Below are positions 50,784-58,985 of a stretch of DNA of 64,000 nt, in pieces (position 1 is the first letter of the stretch; each line of letters begins with the position of its first letter). This DNA comes from CAYQXJ01 sp964421565. GTDB taxonomy: Bacteria; Planctomycetota; Brocadiia; SM23-32. Location of the stretch: contig CAYQXJ010000009.1 of NCBI GenBank assembly GCA_964421565.1, forward strand, positions 1 through 64,000. Direction: 5' to 3'. Position numbers and translations under genes: made by a program. The notes beneath the pieces were generated by a model. That model saw nothing but the letters and a program-made list of their open reading frames with translations, had not been told where the DNA came from and did no database searches.

Positions 50784-50852
50784 ATTCTACGGGGCGCTGC
50801 GAACCCCGCAAGGGGCATGCTGATTGACAGGCATGCGGGCCGGCCATAGAAT
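50784..50852. promoter_or_regulatory. Divergent promoters of the sugar locus
   Basis: Rightward, for the dehydratase operon: -35 TTGACA (50824-50829), 17-base spacer, -10 TAGAAT (50847-50852), a near-consensus promoter. Leftward, for the GH42-like gene: -10 TAGAAT (plus-strand 50784-50789), 16-base spacer, -35 TTGCGG (plus-strand 50806-50811). The two -35 boxes are 12 bases apart, allowing joint control, but no regulator gene is adjacent. Confidence 0.65.
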
Positions 50853-50882
50853 CCGACCGACCTTCGCCCAAGGAGACGCACC

Positions 50883-52094
50883 GTGTCGGACCTGAGAGTT
50901 ACTGACGTGCAGGTTTTCCTTACTCAGCCGCGCAGCCCCGCCACGCGACTGATCGTCGTGAAGGTGCTCACTAACCAGGACGGCCTTTACGGCCTTGGCT
51001 GCGCTACGTTTACCCAGCGACACCGCGCGGTGGAGGCTGCTGTCATGCACCATCTGGGGCCTGCCATGGTGGGCCGCGAACCTGCCAATATCGACGACAT
51101 ATGGCAATCGTTGATGGTAAGCGGCTACTGGCGCAACGGCCCCGTATTGAACAACGCCATCAGCGGCATCGACATGGCGCTGTGGGACATCAAGGGCAAG
51201 CAGGCCGGCATGCCGTGCTACGAGCTGTGGGGTGGCAAGTGCCGGCCGGGCGCGACTGTGTACTCGCATGCAAGCGGCAACAGCCCTGAGCAGGTGCTGC
51301 AGGGCGTGCGGGGGCTGCTGGAGCAGGGCTTCCGCTACGTGCGGTGTCAGCTTGGTGGCTACGCGGGGGTTGAGGCCGAGTCAGTTGGCCGCCCGGACGG
51401 GGCCCTCGAGGGTGCATACTACGATCCGCGCGAGAAGTTGCGACGAATACCCGCCCTCTTCGCCTATCTGCGGGAGGAACTCGGCGATGGGGTAGAGCTG
51501 CTGCATGACGTGCACGAACGCCTCTCGCCTATAGACGCCGTGGGGCTGGCGAAGGCACTGGAGCCGTACCGTCTGTTCTTCCTGGAGGACCTGCTCGCGC
51601 CCGAAGACCTGGAATGGTTCGAGGACATCCGTCGCCAGTGTACGACGCCGATCGCGATGGGCGAGCTGTTCAACCATCCTCGCGAGCTGACTCCGCTGGT
51701 CTCCCGAAGGCTTATCGACTTCGTGCGGTGCCATGTCTCGCAGATCGGTGGAGCAACGCCCGCGCTCAAACTGGCCCACACGTGCGAGGCATTCGGGGTG
51801 CGCACCGCCTGGCACGGGCCCGGCGACGTCTCTCCTGTCGGCATGGCGGTTAACGTGCATCTGGACGTCGCCGTACACAACTTCGGCATACAGGAATGGG
51901 GACGGCGCACGGACCTTGAGCGGGAGATGTTCCCCGGCACGCCTGAAGTGCGCGACGGCGTGGCCTACCCGAACGACGAGCCGGGCTTCGGCATCGATTT
52001 CAACGAAGAACTTGCCGCGCAGTATCCCTGCGATGATGTGGAACTCGGGTGGACGGCTGCTCGGCTACCTGACGGCACCATCGCACGACCTTAG
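50883..52094 (+). CDS. Enolase-superfamily sugar-acid dehydratase (ManD/RspA type)
   Basis: A 403-aa mandelate racemase/muconate lactonising enzyme family member. The N-terminal capping domain (to about residue 115) is followed by a barrel. The metal ligands are visible: Asp in LLHDVHERL (with the ManD-type His two residues later), Glu in FFLEDLLAPED and Glu in AMGELFNHP. WHGPGDVSPVGMAVNVHLD and NFGIQEWG are typical of RspA/mannonate dehydratase relatives, which dehydrate D-mannonate or other aldonates to 2-keto-3-deoxy sugar acids. The start is GTG, with AAGGAG upstream. It leads an operon with the SMP-30 lactonase (22 bases later) and an ornithine-cyclodeaminase-like gene. The exact substrate is uncertain. 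Confidence 0.88.
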   Translation: MSDLRVTDVQVFLTQPRSPATRLIVVKVLTNQDGLYGLGCATFTQRHRAVEAAVMHHLGPAMVGREPANIDDIWQSLMVSGYWRNGPVLNNAISGIDMALWDIKGKQAGMPCYELWGGKCRPGATVYSHASGNSPEQVLQGVRGLLEQGFRYVRCQLGGYAGVEAESVGRPDGALEGAYYDPREKLRRIPALFAYLREELGDGVELLHDVHERLSPIDAVGLAKALEPYRLFFLEDLLAPEDLEWFEDIRRQCTTPIAMGELFNHPRELTPLVSRRLIDFVRCHVSQIGGATPALKLAHTCEAFGVRTAWHGPGDVSPVGMAVNVHLDVAVHNFGIQEWGRRTDLEREMFPGTPEVRDGVAYPNDEPGFGIDFNEELAAQYPCDDVELGWTAARLPDGTIARP

Positions 52095-52116
52095 CTGCGG
52101 CATGAAGGGGAGAGAC

Positions 52117-52986
52117 ATGAGCGAGAGGACGATAGAGTTTTTCGACGACGGGTTCCGCGATGTGGTAGACCCCGAAGCACCGATCGAGCTGCTGGCCGAT
52201 GGCTTCGGTTTCACGGAGGGACCGACCTGGGTGCCGGCGCAGGGGGCGCTGGTCTTCAGTGACATTCCGGGCGACACGCTGTATCGGTGGTCGGAGCGGG
52301 ACGGCCTGGAGGTCCTGCGCAAGCCCTCGCACCAAGCCAACGGCAACACCGTGGACCTGGACGGCCGCCTGATCACCTGCGAACACGGCAGCCGCAGCGT
52401 TACACGCACCGAACCCGACGGCTCTGTCACCACGCTGGCGGCGACATACCGGGGCAATCGCCTGAACTCGCCCAACGATGCCGTGGTCAAAAGCGATGGG
52501 ACTCTCTGGTTCACTGACCCGCCATACGGCATAAAGCCCGAACTTGCCGAGCAGCCGGCAAACTACATCTTCCGCCTGGAGCCCGGGGCGCAGGAACCGG
52601 TGGCGTTGAGCGGCGAGCTGTCCATGCCGAACGGGCTCTGCTTCGCCCCGGACGAGAGCCTGCTCTACGTGGCGGACAGTGACCGCGAGCTGCACCATAT
52701 CCACGTCTACCGAGTGAATGAGGACAATGCCCTGGAAGGGAACACGATATTCGCGACGATCGCGCCAGGGGTCCCGGACGGGATCCGCGCCGACGCCGCG
52801 GGCCGCATCTACAGCACAGCCGATGACGGCGTCCAGATATTCTCGCCAAACGGCGAGCTGCTTGGCAAGATTCACACGCCCGAGACGGCGGCGAACTGCG
52901 CCTTCGGGGACGACGACAAGCGGACGCTTTTCATAACCGCGACTAGCGCCGTCTGGCGTGTTCGGCTCAACGCCGCATGGGCTTAG
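52117..52986 (+). CDS. SMP-30/gluconolactonase family sugar lactonase (paralogue)
   Basis: A 289-aa beta-propeller lactonase. Metal ligands: Glu34 in FTEGPTW, Asn172 in SMPNGLCF and Asp221 in GVPDGI; NSPNDAVV at about 117-124 is also characteristic. The ATG at 52117 has AAGGGGAG six or so bases upstream; the frame is open far upstream inside the previous gene. It should open an aldonolactone to the aldonate that the dehydratase encoded just before it uses, giving a lactone to keto-deoxy acid route. It is closely similar in order and motifs to the gene at 10-882. Confidence 0.9.
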   Translation: MSERTIEFFDDGFRDVVDPEAPIELLADGFGFTEGPTWVPAQGALVFSDIPGDTLYRWSERDGLEVLRKPSHQANGNTVDLDGRLITCEHGSRSVTRTEPDGSVTTLAATYRGNRLNSPNDAVVKSDGTLWFTDPPYGIKPELAEQPANYIFRLEPGAQEPVALSGELSMPNGLCFAPDESLLYVADSDRELHHIHVYRVNEDNALEGNTIFATIAPGVPDGIRADAAGRIYSTADDGVQIFSPNGELLGKIHTPETAANCAFGDDDKRTLFITATSAVWRVRLNAAWA

Positions 52987-53092
52987 CAGGCCGTTAGCCG
53001 AGCCGTAAGGCGCAGAACGGAATCGCTCTCACACGTGAGCCGGCCCGCTGAGCCGCCGTAGAGCGCCCACCGTTTTGAGGAACGGACCGAGC

Positions 53093-54082
53093 ATGTCGGA
53101 AGCGATGACATATCTCATCACCCAGTCGCAAGTCAGAGAACTGCTCGACATGGCTATCGCGCTGGAGGCCGTAGAGCGCGGTTTCAGGCTCTACGGTGAG
53201 GGGCGGGTGCAGATGCCGCCCAAGCCCTACCTCCGCTTTGACCGGGGCGACCTGCGGTGCATGCCGGCTTACGCCGCCGAGTTTGGCGTGGCGACCGTGA
53301 AGAACGTGAACGTGCACCCGTCCAACACGGATCTGCCCACGGTGATAGCGACCCTGACGCTGATTGATCCGGGAACGGGTTTTCCGCTTGCGATAATGGA
53401 TGGCACCTATTTGACCGCCGTGCGCACGGGCGCGGCCGGGGGGGTCGCAGCCAGGTACCTGTCTCGAGAAGACGCTCGCGTGGCGGGCATCGTCGGTGCC
53501 GGACGGCAGGCCCGCACGCAGCTCGAAGCGCTTCTGATGGTCCGGCCGGGCGTAGAGCGCCTGCTGGTGTGTGACGCGCAGTCAGAACGCGCAGCAGCCT
53601 TCGCTCGTGAGGCGACCGAGGCGCACGGGGTGGAGGCATGGCCGGAAGGTGTGCAGGAGACTGTGCGGGCGGCCGACGTGCTCATTACCGTCACGCCGGT
53701 TCGGAAGCCTATAGTGAGGGCTGACTGGGTGCGGGCCGGCACGCATATCAACGCCATAGGCGCCGATGCCCGGGGCAAGCAGGAACTGGAGCCGGATCTG
53801 CTGGCGCGGGCGAAGATCGTAGTGGACAGTTGGGAGCAGGGCAGTCACGCCGGAGAGATCAACGTGGCTGTCTCGTCCGGACTGCTGAGCAGGGGCGACA
53901 TCCACGCCGACATCGGGGAGGTGGTGGCAGGCAGCAAGCCGGGGAGGCAGTCGCCCGCCGAAGTAACGGTCTTTGACAGCACCGGGCTTGCGATACAGGA
54001 CTGCGCCTGCGCAGCGGCGGTATGGAGACGGCTTCAGGCATCTGGCAGGCTGGCTGACTGCGAAGTCTTCGAGTTCTTCTGA
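53093..54082 (+). CDS. Ornithine cyclodeaminase/mu-crystallin family protein
   Basis: A 329-aa NAD(P)-binding protein. Features: MPPKPYLRF, MPAYAAEFGVATVKNVNVHPSN, IMDGTYLTAVRTGAAGGVAARYLSRED and the Rossmann loop GIVGAGRQARTQLEALL, followed by DVLITVTPVRKPIV and HINAIGADARGKQELEPDLL. The family includes ornithine cyclodeaminase, ketimine reductases and alanine dehydrogenases, so the substrate is open. The ATG at 53093 was chosen; a TTG at 53075 and an ATG at 53105 are in frame. It lies 106 bases after the lactonase gene and may belong to the same transcript, perhaps handling an imino or keto acid from the pathway. Confidence 0.88.
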   Translation: MSEAMTYLITQSQVRELLDMAIALEAVERGFRLYGEGRVQMPPKPYLRFDRGDLRCMPAYAAEFGVATVKNVNVHPSNTDLPTVIATLTLIDPGTGFPLAIMDGTYLTAVRTGAAGGVAARYLSREDARVAGIVGAGRQARTQLEALLMVRPGVERLLVCDAQSERAAAFAREATEAHGVEAWPEGVQETVRAADVLITVTPVRKPIVRADWVRAGTHINAIGADARGKQELEPDLLARAKIVVDSWEQGSHAGEINVAVSSGLLSRGDIHADIGEVVAGSKPGRQSPAEVTVFDSTGLAIQDCACAAAVWRRLQASGRLADCEVFEFF

Positions 54083-54160
54083 TGCTTGCGACCCTCCCTT
54101 TGGGGTAACAGAGCGCACCGGCGAGAGGGCCAGGGAGGATTGCTGAGGGACAGCGTCTCA

Positions 54161-54189
54161 TTGACAGCGCAGTATGCTGGCAGTACGCT
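54161..54189 (+). promoter_or_regulatory. Promoter of the rubrerythrin-like gene
   Basis: Consensus -35 TTGACA (54161-54166), 17-base spacer, weak -10 TACGCT (54184-54189). It places transcription start near 54196 and so argues for the ATG at 54234 over the in-frame codon at 54174. Confidence 0.5.
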
Positions 54190-54233
54190 CAGTGGTAAGG
54201 CTTTTCATCAGAGCATTGGGGGGAACACGCAAG

Positions 54234-54761
54234 ATGGCCAGCGACTTTGAGGAAGCCGTGCAGAAGGCCCGCAAGCTTGAGCTCGATGGTATCGAGTTCT
54301 ACGAGAAACTCGCACAGAACTGTCCCTCTCCGGCCGGCCGGCAGATGTTCAGTTCGTTCGCTTCGGACGAGAAACGGCACCTGCGTGTGGTTAAGCAGCT
54401 TGCCGAGGGTCTCGGCGCCGACATGTCCGAGTATCCCATGCCGCGCGAGTCCATACGGACGCTTTTCACTGAGGCCGCGGGCGAACTGGGCGACTATGCC
54501 GAGGCCACCGATGACGAGAAGGACGCCGTCGAAGTTGCCCTCGGCATGGAAACCGAGAGTTACAAGCTCTACACGAACTCCGCCGACAACGCCGAGGATG
54601 ACAAGGCGCGGGAGCTTTTCGAGCGCCTGGCGCGTGAGGAGAACCAGCACTACGAGATGCTGGAGAACACGCTCGAGTACCTGAACGCCAACCAGGAGTG
54701 GTTCCTGTGGAAGGAGGGGGCACTGGTCGTCGGGGACAGAACCTCTCTGGGGATGGATTAG
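54234..54761 (+). CDS. Rubrerythrin-like ferritin-fold di-iron protein
   Basis: A 175-aa four-helix-bundle protein. It has the two ExxH pairs of a di-iron site, in ASDEKRHLRV (first half) and REENQHYEML (second half), with bridging Glu residues in ELDGIEFYEKLA and GMETESYKLY. No C-terminal rubredoxin domain is present, so it is a rubrerythrin-like/ferritin-like protein rather than full rubrerythrin. It probably reduces peroxide or handles iron. GGGGGG lies about nine bases before the ATG. An OsmC-type gene follows 86 bases later, giving an oxidative-stress pair. Confidence 0.9.
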   Translation: MASDFEEAVQKARKLELDGIEFYEKLAQNCPSPAGRQMFSSFASDEKRHLRVVKQLAEGLGADMSEYPMPRESIRTLFTEAAGELGDYAEATDDEKDAVEVALGMETESYKLYTNSADNAEDDKARELFERLAREENQHYEMLENTLEYLNANQEWFLWKEGALVVGDRTSLGMD

Positions 54762-54847
54762 CCTCTGCCTGGATGGCGCGACACGGGCGCCTCGCCCCGC
54801 TGCTCGGGGTGGGGCGTCGTCATAGTGGCTTGAGAGAAAGGCCTGCG

Positions 54848-55297
54848 ATGGCAACGGCCAGACCGAAGCAGTTCAAATACCGTACGTCCACTGAATGGAC
54901 GGGACAGAAGCGGTGCACGCTCGCCAGCGAGGGCAAACCCGAACTGGAGTGCGCTACGCCGCCGGAGTTCAAGGGTCATGAAGGTGTGTGGAGCCCGGAG
55001 GACCTGCAGGTCGCAGCGCTGGATTCCTGCATCCTGATGACCTTCCTCTACCATGCAGAGCAGGCGGACATCGAGGTGGTCAGCTACCGATCGGAGGCCG
55101 AGGGCGTACTCGAAATGCAGGCGGGGGGGCTGGTCTTCACGGAGTTTGCCGTCCGACCGCAGATTATCGTTGCCCCCGGGCAGAAGGATGCCGCGCAGGA
55201 GGCAATACACAAGGCGGCGGAGAGTTGCCTCGTGCACCGGTCGTTGAGTGCGCAAGTACACCTGGAGGCCGTTGTGCGCGAAAGAGGACCCGCCTGA
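54848..55297 (+). CDS. OsmC/Ohr family hydroperoxide-resistance protein
   Basis: A 149-aa OsmC-like protein with the two redox cysteines in ALDSCILMTF and AAESCLVHRSLS. The PEFKGHEGVWSPEDLQVAALDSC region is the usual OsmC core (GxxxxxNPEELLxAALAxC). It is expected to reduce organic hydroperoxides using lipoylated or thiol partners. AAAGG precedes the ATG. Lying just after the rubrerythrin-like gene, it probably shares its stress role. It converges with the desulfurase-like gene 17 bases away. Confidence 0.92.
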   Translation: MATARPKQFKYRTSTEWTGQKRCTLASEGKPELECATPPEFKGHEGVWSPEDLQVAALDSCILMTFLYHAEQADIEVVSYRSEAEGVLEMQAGGLVFTEFAVRPQIIVAPGQKDAAQEAIHKAAESCLVHRSLSAQVHLEAVVRERGPA

Positions 55298-55314
55298 GGG
55301 CCTGCCTGCTGTCG

Positions 55315-56775
55315 TCAGATAGGCGAGTACTCGTTCATGTCGAAGCTGCACGCCGCGGGCACGTAGTCCATGTGTGTCTCGTCGATGACGTAGTCCGCCT
55401 GCGGCCCGTCGCGCACCACGCGTTCGACCGCTTCGAGGAAGATGTCCACTTCCTCCGCCGTGTTGTAGACGCCGAGGCTCATGCGCACCATGCCCGGCAC
55501 GGTCGCGTGGTCGCCGGCTTCCAGCTTGGCCATGATCTCACGCATTTCGCGCTCCGAGACGCCCAGCAACTCGCGGACGTACGGCTGAGCGCAGAAGCAG
55601 CCGTTTCGCACCCCGATGCCCCACTCGTACCCGAGCGCCGAGGCAAGCTGGCTGTGGCTGAGGCCGTCGGCCTTCATCGGCACGACCCCGATGCGGTCCT
55701 GGCTCAGGTCAACGTCGCGCTGGCCGTACAGAGTCAGGCCCCGGATGGACGTCAGCCCTCGCAGGGCGCGCCGCGTCAGCTCGCGTTCATGTTCGGCGAG
55801 TTCTGGCATGCCGATGGAGTCGAGCACCCGCACGGCGGTGGCAAGTGCCATGGCGCCGAGCACGTTGGGCGTGCCCGCCTCCTCGCGTTCGGGCGGGGCC
55901 GCCCAGGAAGTGTCGGAGAGGGTGACGGCATTGATCGTGCCGCCGCCGACCATGTCGGGCGGCCCTTCTTCGAACAGTCGGCGTGGGCCTACCAGCACGC
56001 CGCACCCGAACGGCGCATACATCTTGTGGCCGCTGAATGCGGCGAAGTCGATCCGCTGCGGGTCGTCCGGCGCGCCTAAACGGAAGGGGCGGTGGGGGAC
56101 GAGTTGCGTCGCGTCGACGGCGAACATGGCTCCGTGCTGATGGGCGAGTTGGGCTATCCGCCGTATGGGGGGCATGTTGCCGGTCACGTTCGATGCGCCG
56201 GTAACCGTCACCAGGCAAAGCCTGCGCCGGTGGCGGCGCAGCTTGCGCTCCAGATCTCGCATGTCAAGGCTGCCGTCGGACGGGTCGATGCCCACGTGCA
56301 CAACCTTGCACGGCAGCTTGCGCCAGGGCAGCAGGTTGGAGTGATGCTCCATTACAGTGGTCAACACCGTGCGGCCCCGGGGCAGACACATGCGCATGGC
56401 CAGCTTGTTGAGCCCGTGCGTGGCGTTCTGAACGAAGATCAGCGAGTGGTAAGACAGGTCGGCGCCGATGAACTCGGCCACGACTTCACGGCACTTCTCA
56501 TATACGTGCGTCGAAAGCAGCGATTTGAACCCGGTGCCCCGGTGCACACTGGAGTACCAATCGAAGAAGCGCCCGAGGCATTCGGTTACGGGCGTAAAAG
56601 GGGGGGTGGTGGCTGCGTTGTCCAGGTTGATGTATTGTGCCGCCTGCCCGTCATAGAGCGGGACGCGGCGCGCGAGCCCGGGGAAGAATTCGCGCACGTT
56701 GGCCAGGTGTACGTCCGGCAGGGCTTCTGCGCAATCTGTGCACAGGCTGTCGGCCACGTGGTCGGCGTCTCCCAT
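55315..56775 (-). CDS. Cysteine-desulfurase-like class V aminotransferase
   Basis: A 486-aa PLP enzyme of the SufS/NifS-like group. The PLP Lys251 is in FSGHKMYAPFG; the cofactor motifs EHHSN (143-147) and VDATQLVPH (from 220) are present; a Cys-containing loop RNGCFCAQPYV (about 392) could supply the persulfide Cys. It is longer than SufS (about 405 aa) because of an N-terminal 45-residue piece with CTDC and a C-terminal extension (YVIDETHMDYVPAACSFDMNEYSPI). It is encoded 32 bases after, and on the same strand as, a Tes-like radical SAM gene, so it may supply sulfur or an Fe-S cluster to it, or use a dedicated substrate. The reaction is not certain. Confidence 0.85.
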   Translation of the reverse strand: MGDADHVADSLCTDCAEALPDVHLANVREFFPGLARRVPLYDGQAAQYINLDNAATTPPFTPVTECLGRFFDWYSSVHRGTGFKSLLSTHVYEKCREVVAEFIGADLSYHSLIFVQNATHGLNKLAMRMCLPRGRTVLTTVMEHHSNLLPWRKLPCKVVHVGIDPSDGSLDMRDLERKLRRHRRRLCLVTVTGASNVTGNMPPIRRIAQLAHQHGAMFAVDATQLVPHRPFRLGAPDDPQRIDFAAFSGHKMYAPFGCGVLVGPRRLFEEGPPDMVGGGTINAVTLSDTSWAAPPEREEAGTPNVLGAMALATAVRVLDSIGMPELAEHERELTRRALRGLTSIRGLTLYGQRDVDLSQDRIGVVPMKADGLSHSQLASALGYEWGIGVRNGCFCAQPYVRELLGVSEREMREIMAKLEAGDHATVPGMVRMSLGVYNTAEEVDIFLEAVERVVRDGPQADYVIDETHMDYVPAACSFDMNEYSPI

Positions 56776-56807
56776 AGGGCGCTCCCTTCATCCCAGCGGA
56801 CGATCAA

Positions 56808-58325
56808 TCAGCGGCTGGCAACAGCTTCCGTCTGCTGGTACTTCTTGGCGATCCGCCGCTGGAGGTCCCATTTGTACTCGCCCCATATGCACACGGGTAT
56901 CGTTCGCACCGCTTCCGTGTCGGGGTCCTCGTACACGAAGCCGGCCCAGCAGTCGTGCAGTCGAGCCGCCTCAACGGAATGATATTCCTCGAAGGGCAGC
57001 ACGATCATGAGCATCACGTCGTGGGCGTTTGTGTTCTTGCGCAGAACGTCTTTCGCCTTCCGCCCTACGGCCAGCCCGGCGACGATCTTCAGCCCGCACA
57101 ACAGTCGGTTGCCCTTGAGCAGGTTGCCGAAGTTCAGCGAACGAATGGCGAGTGGAGCGAGGGCCTTCAGCACAACGGCCTGCCCGAACAGTCGCTGCAC
57201 GCGCTTCTGCGGGTCGAGCCTGCGCAGTTTCGGCTCAACGCGCTCACACCGGTTGACGACCTCTTCGGCGATCTCATCGAGTGGTTGTTTCAGGTAATGG
57301 CTCAGCGGATGGTAACGTTCCCCGTCAGAGACCAGAAGCGCCGCCGACTCGCAGTTCGGGTGAGCGCCGCCGAACTTCAGCTTCAGCACACCGAGAAACT
57401 TCGAGGCCAGGCTCAGCCGCCCCGAAAGGCCGGCGGGCAGGAACTCCACCTTCTCGTCGGGAAATGCTTCGTCGACGATCTGCTCAACATCTTCCAGAGT
57501 CGTCGCCATGTCGGCTTCGAACTCGCCTTCCTCCCATGTCTCGGTCAGGGGGATGCAGTGCAGACATTTGATGTAGCGCCGGTTCTCGTGGCACATGTCG
57601 ATCAGCCCGCGCACGTGCTGGTCATTGATGCCCCGCGCGATACACGACATTATGGTGTTCTTGTGCCGGCTATGCTTCTTAAGGTTCTCGAGCGCCTGGA
57701 CCTTGCGGCGGTATGCAGATGGACTCTTGCGCAGCCGTTCGTAGATCTCCGGCGCGTCGCCGTCGAATGCGAGCAGCACGTGCACCTTGGACTCGCACAG
57801 CCGCCTGCAGTAATCCTCGTTGGCGAGCTTCAGCCCGTTGGTGACGATGCGGGCGTCGAGGCCCCGGCTGCGGGCCATCTCAATGATCTCGAAGATATCC
57901 TCGCGGACCGTCGGCTCGCCGCCGAAAAGCTGTACCAGGGGCTTTGGGTCCCAGGTCTCCAGTTCGTCGAAGATGTGCTCGAAGTAGCGGAGAGGCGGGT
58001 TGAACTCGAAACCCATCGCCGGGATGTTGGCGATACAGATGGGGCAGTTCATGTTACAGCGGTTGGTCACGTCGAGGAAGACCATCCGCGGCCGCCGGTG
58101 GTGCGAGCACTCGTCGCAATTGAGCGCGCACGCGTAGGGCTCGTCGGGGTCGTAGTGGCATATCTGGCGCTTGCGCTGCCAGGTTGCGGCATCTGTACTG
58201 ATAAGCGCCTCGGAAGGGCCGCATTCCGGGCAGTCCTTGCGCAAGAAGACGTGCCCGTCACGGATGACGTGCTCGCAGGGAACCGGTTCATGGCACGTGT
58301 GACATAGTCCGAGGTTCGCGGCCAT
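56808..58325 (-). CDS. Radical SAM protein of the MJ0619/tetraether-synthase (Tes) type
   Basis: A 505-aa radical SAM enzyme. The order of cysteines is distinctive: Cys8, Cys11, Cys32 and Cys35 form a rubredoxin-like site (CHTC...CPEC); Cys66, Cys70, Cys73 with His75 follow; then the SAM cluster CNMNCPIC (Cys90, 94, 97) after LDVTNR. The opening (RDGHVFLRKDCPECGPSEALISTDA) and FGGEPTVREDIFEII match MJ0619-type proteins, which include archaeal tetraether lipid synthase and a proposed pterin methylase. A later Cys/His cluster (KCLHCIPL) may hold another cluster. Bacterial homologues are little studied; joining of lipid tails to make membrane-spanning lipids is one inferred role. It leads a two-gene run with the desulfurase-like gene. 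Confidence 0.8.
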   Translation of the reverse strand: MAANLGLCHTCHEPVPCEHVIRDGHVFLRKDCPECGPSEALISTDAATWQRKRQICHYDPDEPYACALNCDECSHHRRPRMVFLDVTNRCNMNCPICIANIPAMGFEFNPPLRYFEHIFDELETWDPKPLVQLFGGEPTVREDIFEIIEMARSRGLDARIVTNGLKLANEDYCRRLCESKVHVLLAFDGDAPEIYERLRKSPSAYRRKVQALENLKKHSRHKNTIMSCIARGINDQHVRGLIDMCHENRRYIKCLHCIPLTETWEEGEFEADMATTLEDVEQIVDEAFPDEKVEFLPAGLSGRLSLASKFLGVLKLKFGGAHPNCESAALLVSDGERYHPLSHYLKQPLDEIAEEVVNRCERVEPKLRRLDPQKRVQRLFGQAVVLKALAPLAIRSLNFGNLLKGNRLLCGLKIVAGLAVGRKAKDVLRKNTNAHDVMLMIVLPFEEYHSVEAARLHDCWAGFVYEDPDTEAVRTIPVCIWGEYKWDLQRRIAKKYQQTEAVASR

Positions 58326-58377
58326 CTTCTGCTACCCCTCTCCTGGTGTTCTTTCGGCGCGTTCTGCGCCTAACGTA

Positions 58378-58914
58378 TCAGCCGGTCTGCGCCGCCACCA
58401 AGTCATCGCCCATAATGTCCACGGTGAACCACCCAAGCAGGAAGTCCGCCAGTTCGCCGAATTTGCAGTTCAACGCGACACCGGCCCAGCCCAGATGCAG
58501 CAGCTTCGGGCAGTTGACCACCTGGCCGTTGCGCGGTCCCGGTCCCTGGCTCAGCCCCAGGACCCCCACCCTCCAGGGCTCAGGCGATTGCGGGCCTAAC
58601 GGGTCGAAGTCACGGTAGCCGAGTTGCTCCTCGCCCCACAGCAGTATGCCCCGGGCGTTATGCCGCATGGCCGCGCCCCCGAACTGACGGTCACTCAGGC
58701 CGTACATCGTTCCGTCCACGTTGGAGTAGCCAAGGGGAACCACGCTCAGGAACCCCGCGTACAGAGAAAACTGCGGCTCCTTCGAGACCGTAACGCCGAA
58801 GTCCAGGAAGTCGGCCGCGTCGCGGCCACGATCGCCCAGGTAGGTGCATCCCGCCGAGGCAAGGGCAAGCGCCATAGGAGCACAGAACGTCATGCTTCGA
58901 GCGCGGAGCATCAC
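58378..58914 (-). CDS. Lipoprotein, paralogue A
   Basis: A 178-aa predicted lipoprotein: hydrophobic signal followed by the lipobox ALASAGC (Cys23), then TYLGDRGRDAADFLDFGVTVSKEPQFSLYAGFLSVVPLGYSNVDGTMYG. The mature part shares its order with the next gene upstream (58986-59534): CTYL, a DxxD-type FGVT/VGVT segment, then an aromatic-rich LSVVPLGYSNVDG versus LDIFPVGYSHIDG block, a Gly-rich middle and a closing FADFLLGWFTVDIMGDD versus MIDFALGFSMFDLAGDD. No known family is recognised. Probably sits in the outer membrane or periplasm facing inwards. The two genes are 71 bases apart and likely arose by tandem duplication. Confidence 0.78.
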   Translation of the reverse strand: MMLRARSMTFCAPMALALASAGCTYLGDRGRDAADFLDFGVTVSKEPQFSLYAGFLSVVPLGYSNVDGTMYGLSDRQFGGAAMRHNARGILLWGEEQLGYRDFDPLGPQSPEPWRVGVLGLSQGPGPRNGQVVNCPKLLHLGWAGVALNCKFGELADFLLGWFTVDIMGDDLVAAQTG

Positions 58915-58985
58915 GGCTCTCCTGTTGGCCAGGATAAAGTCTTATAGGCAGCACCGGCACGGAAAGGGCGCAAGCGCGGGACCCA

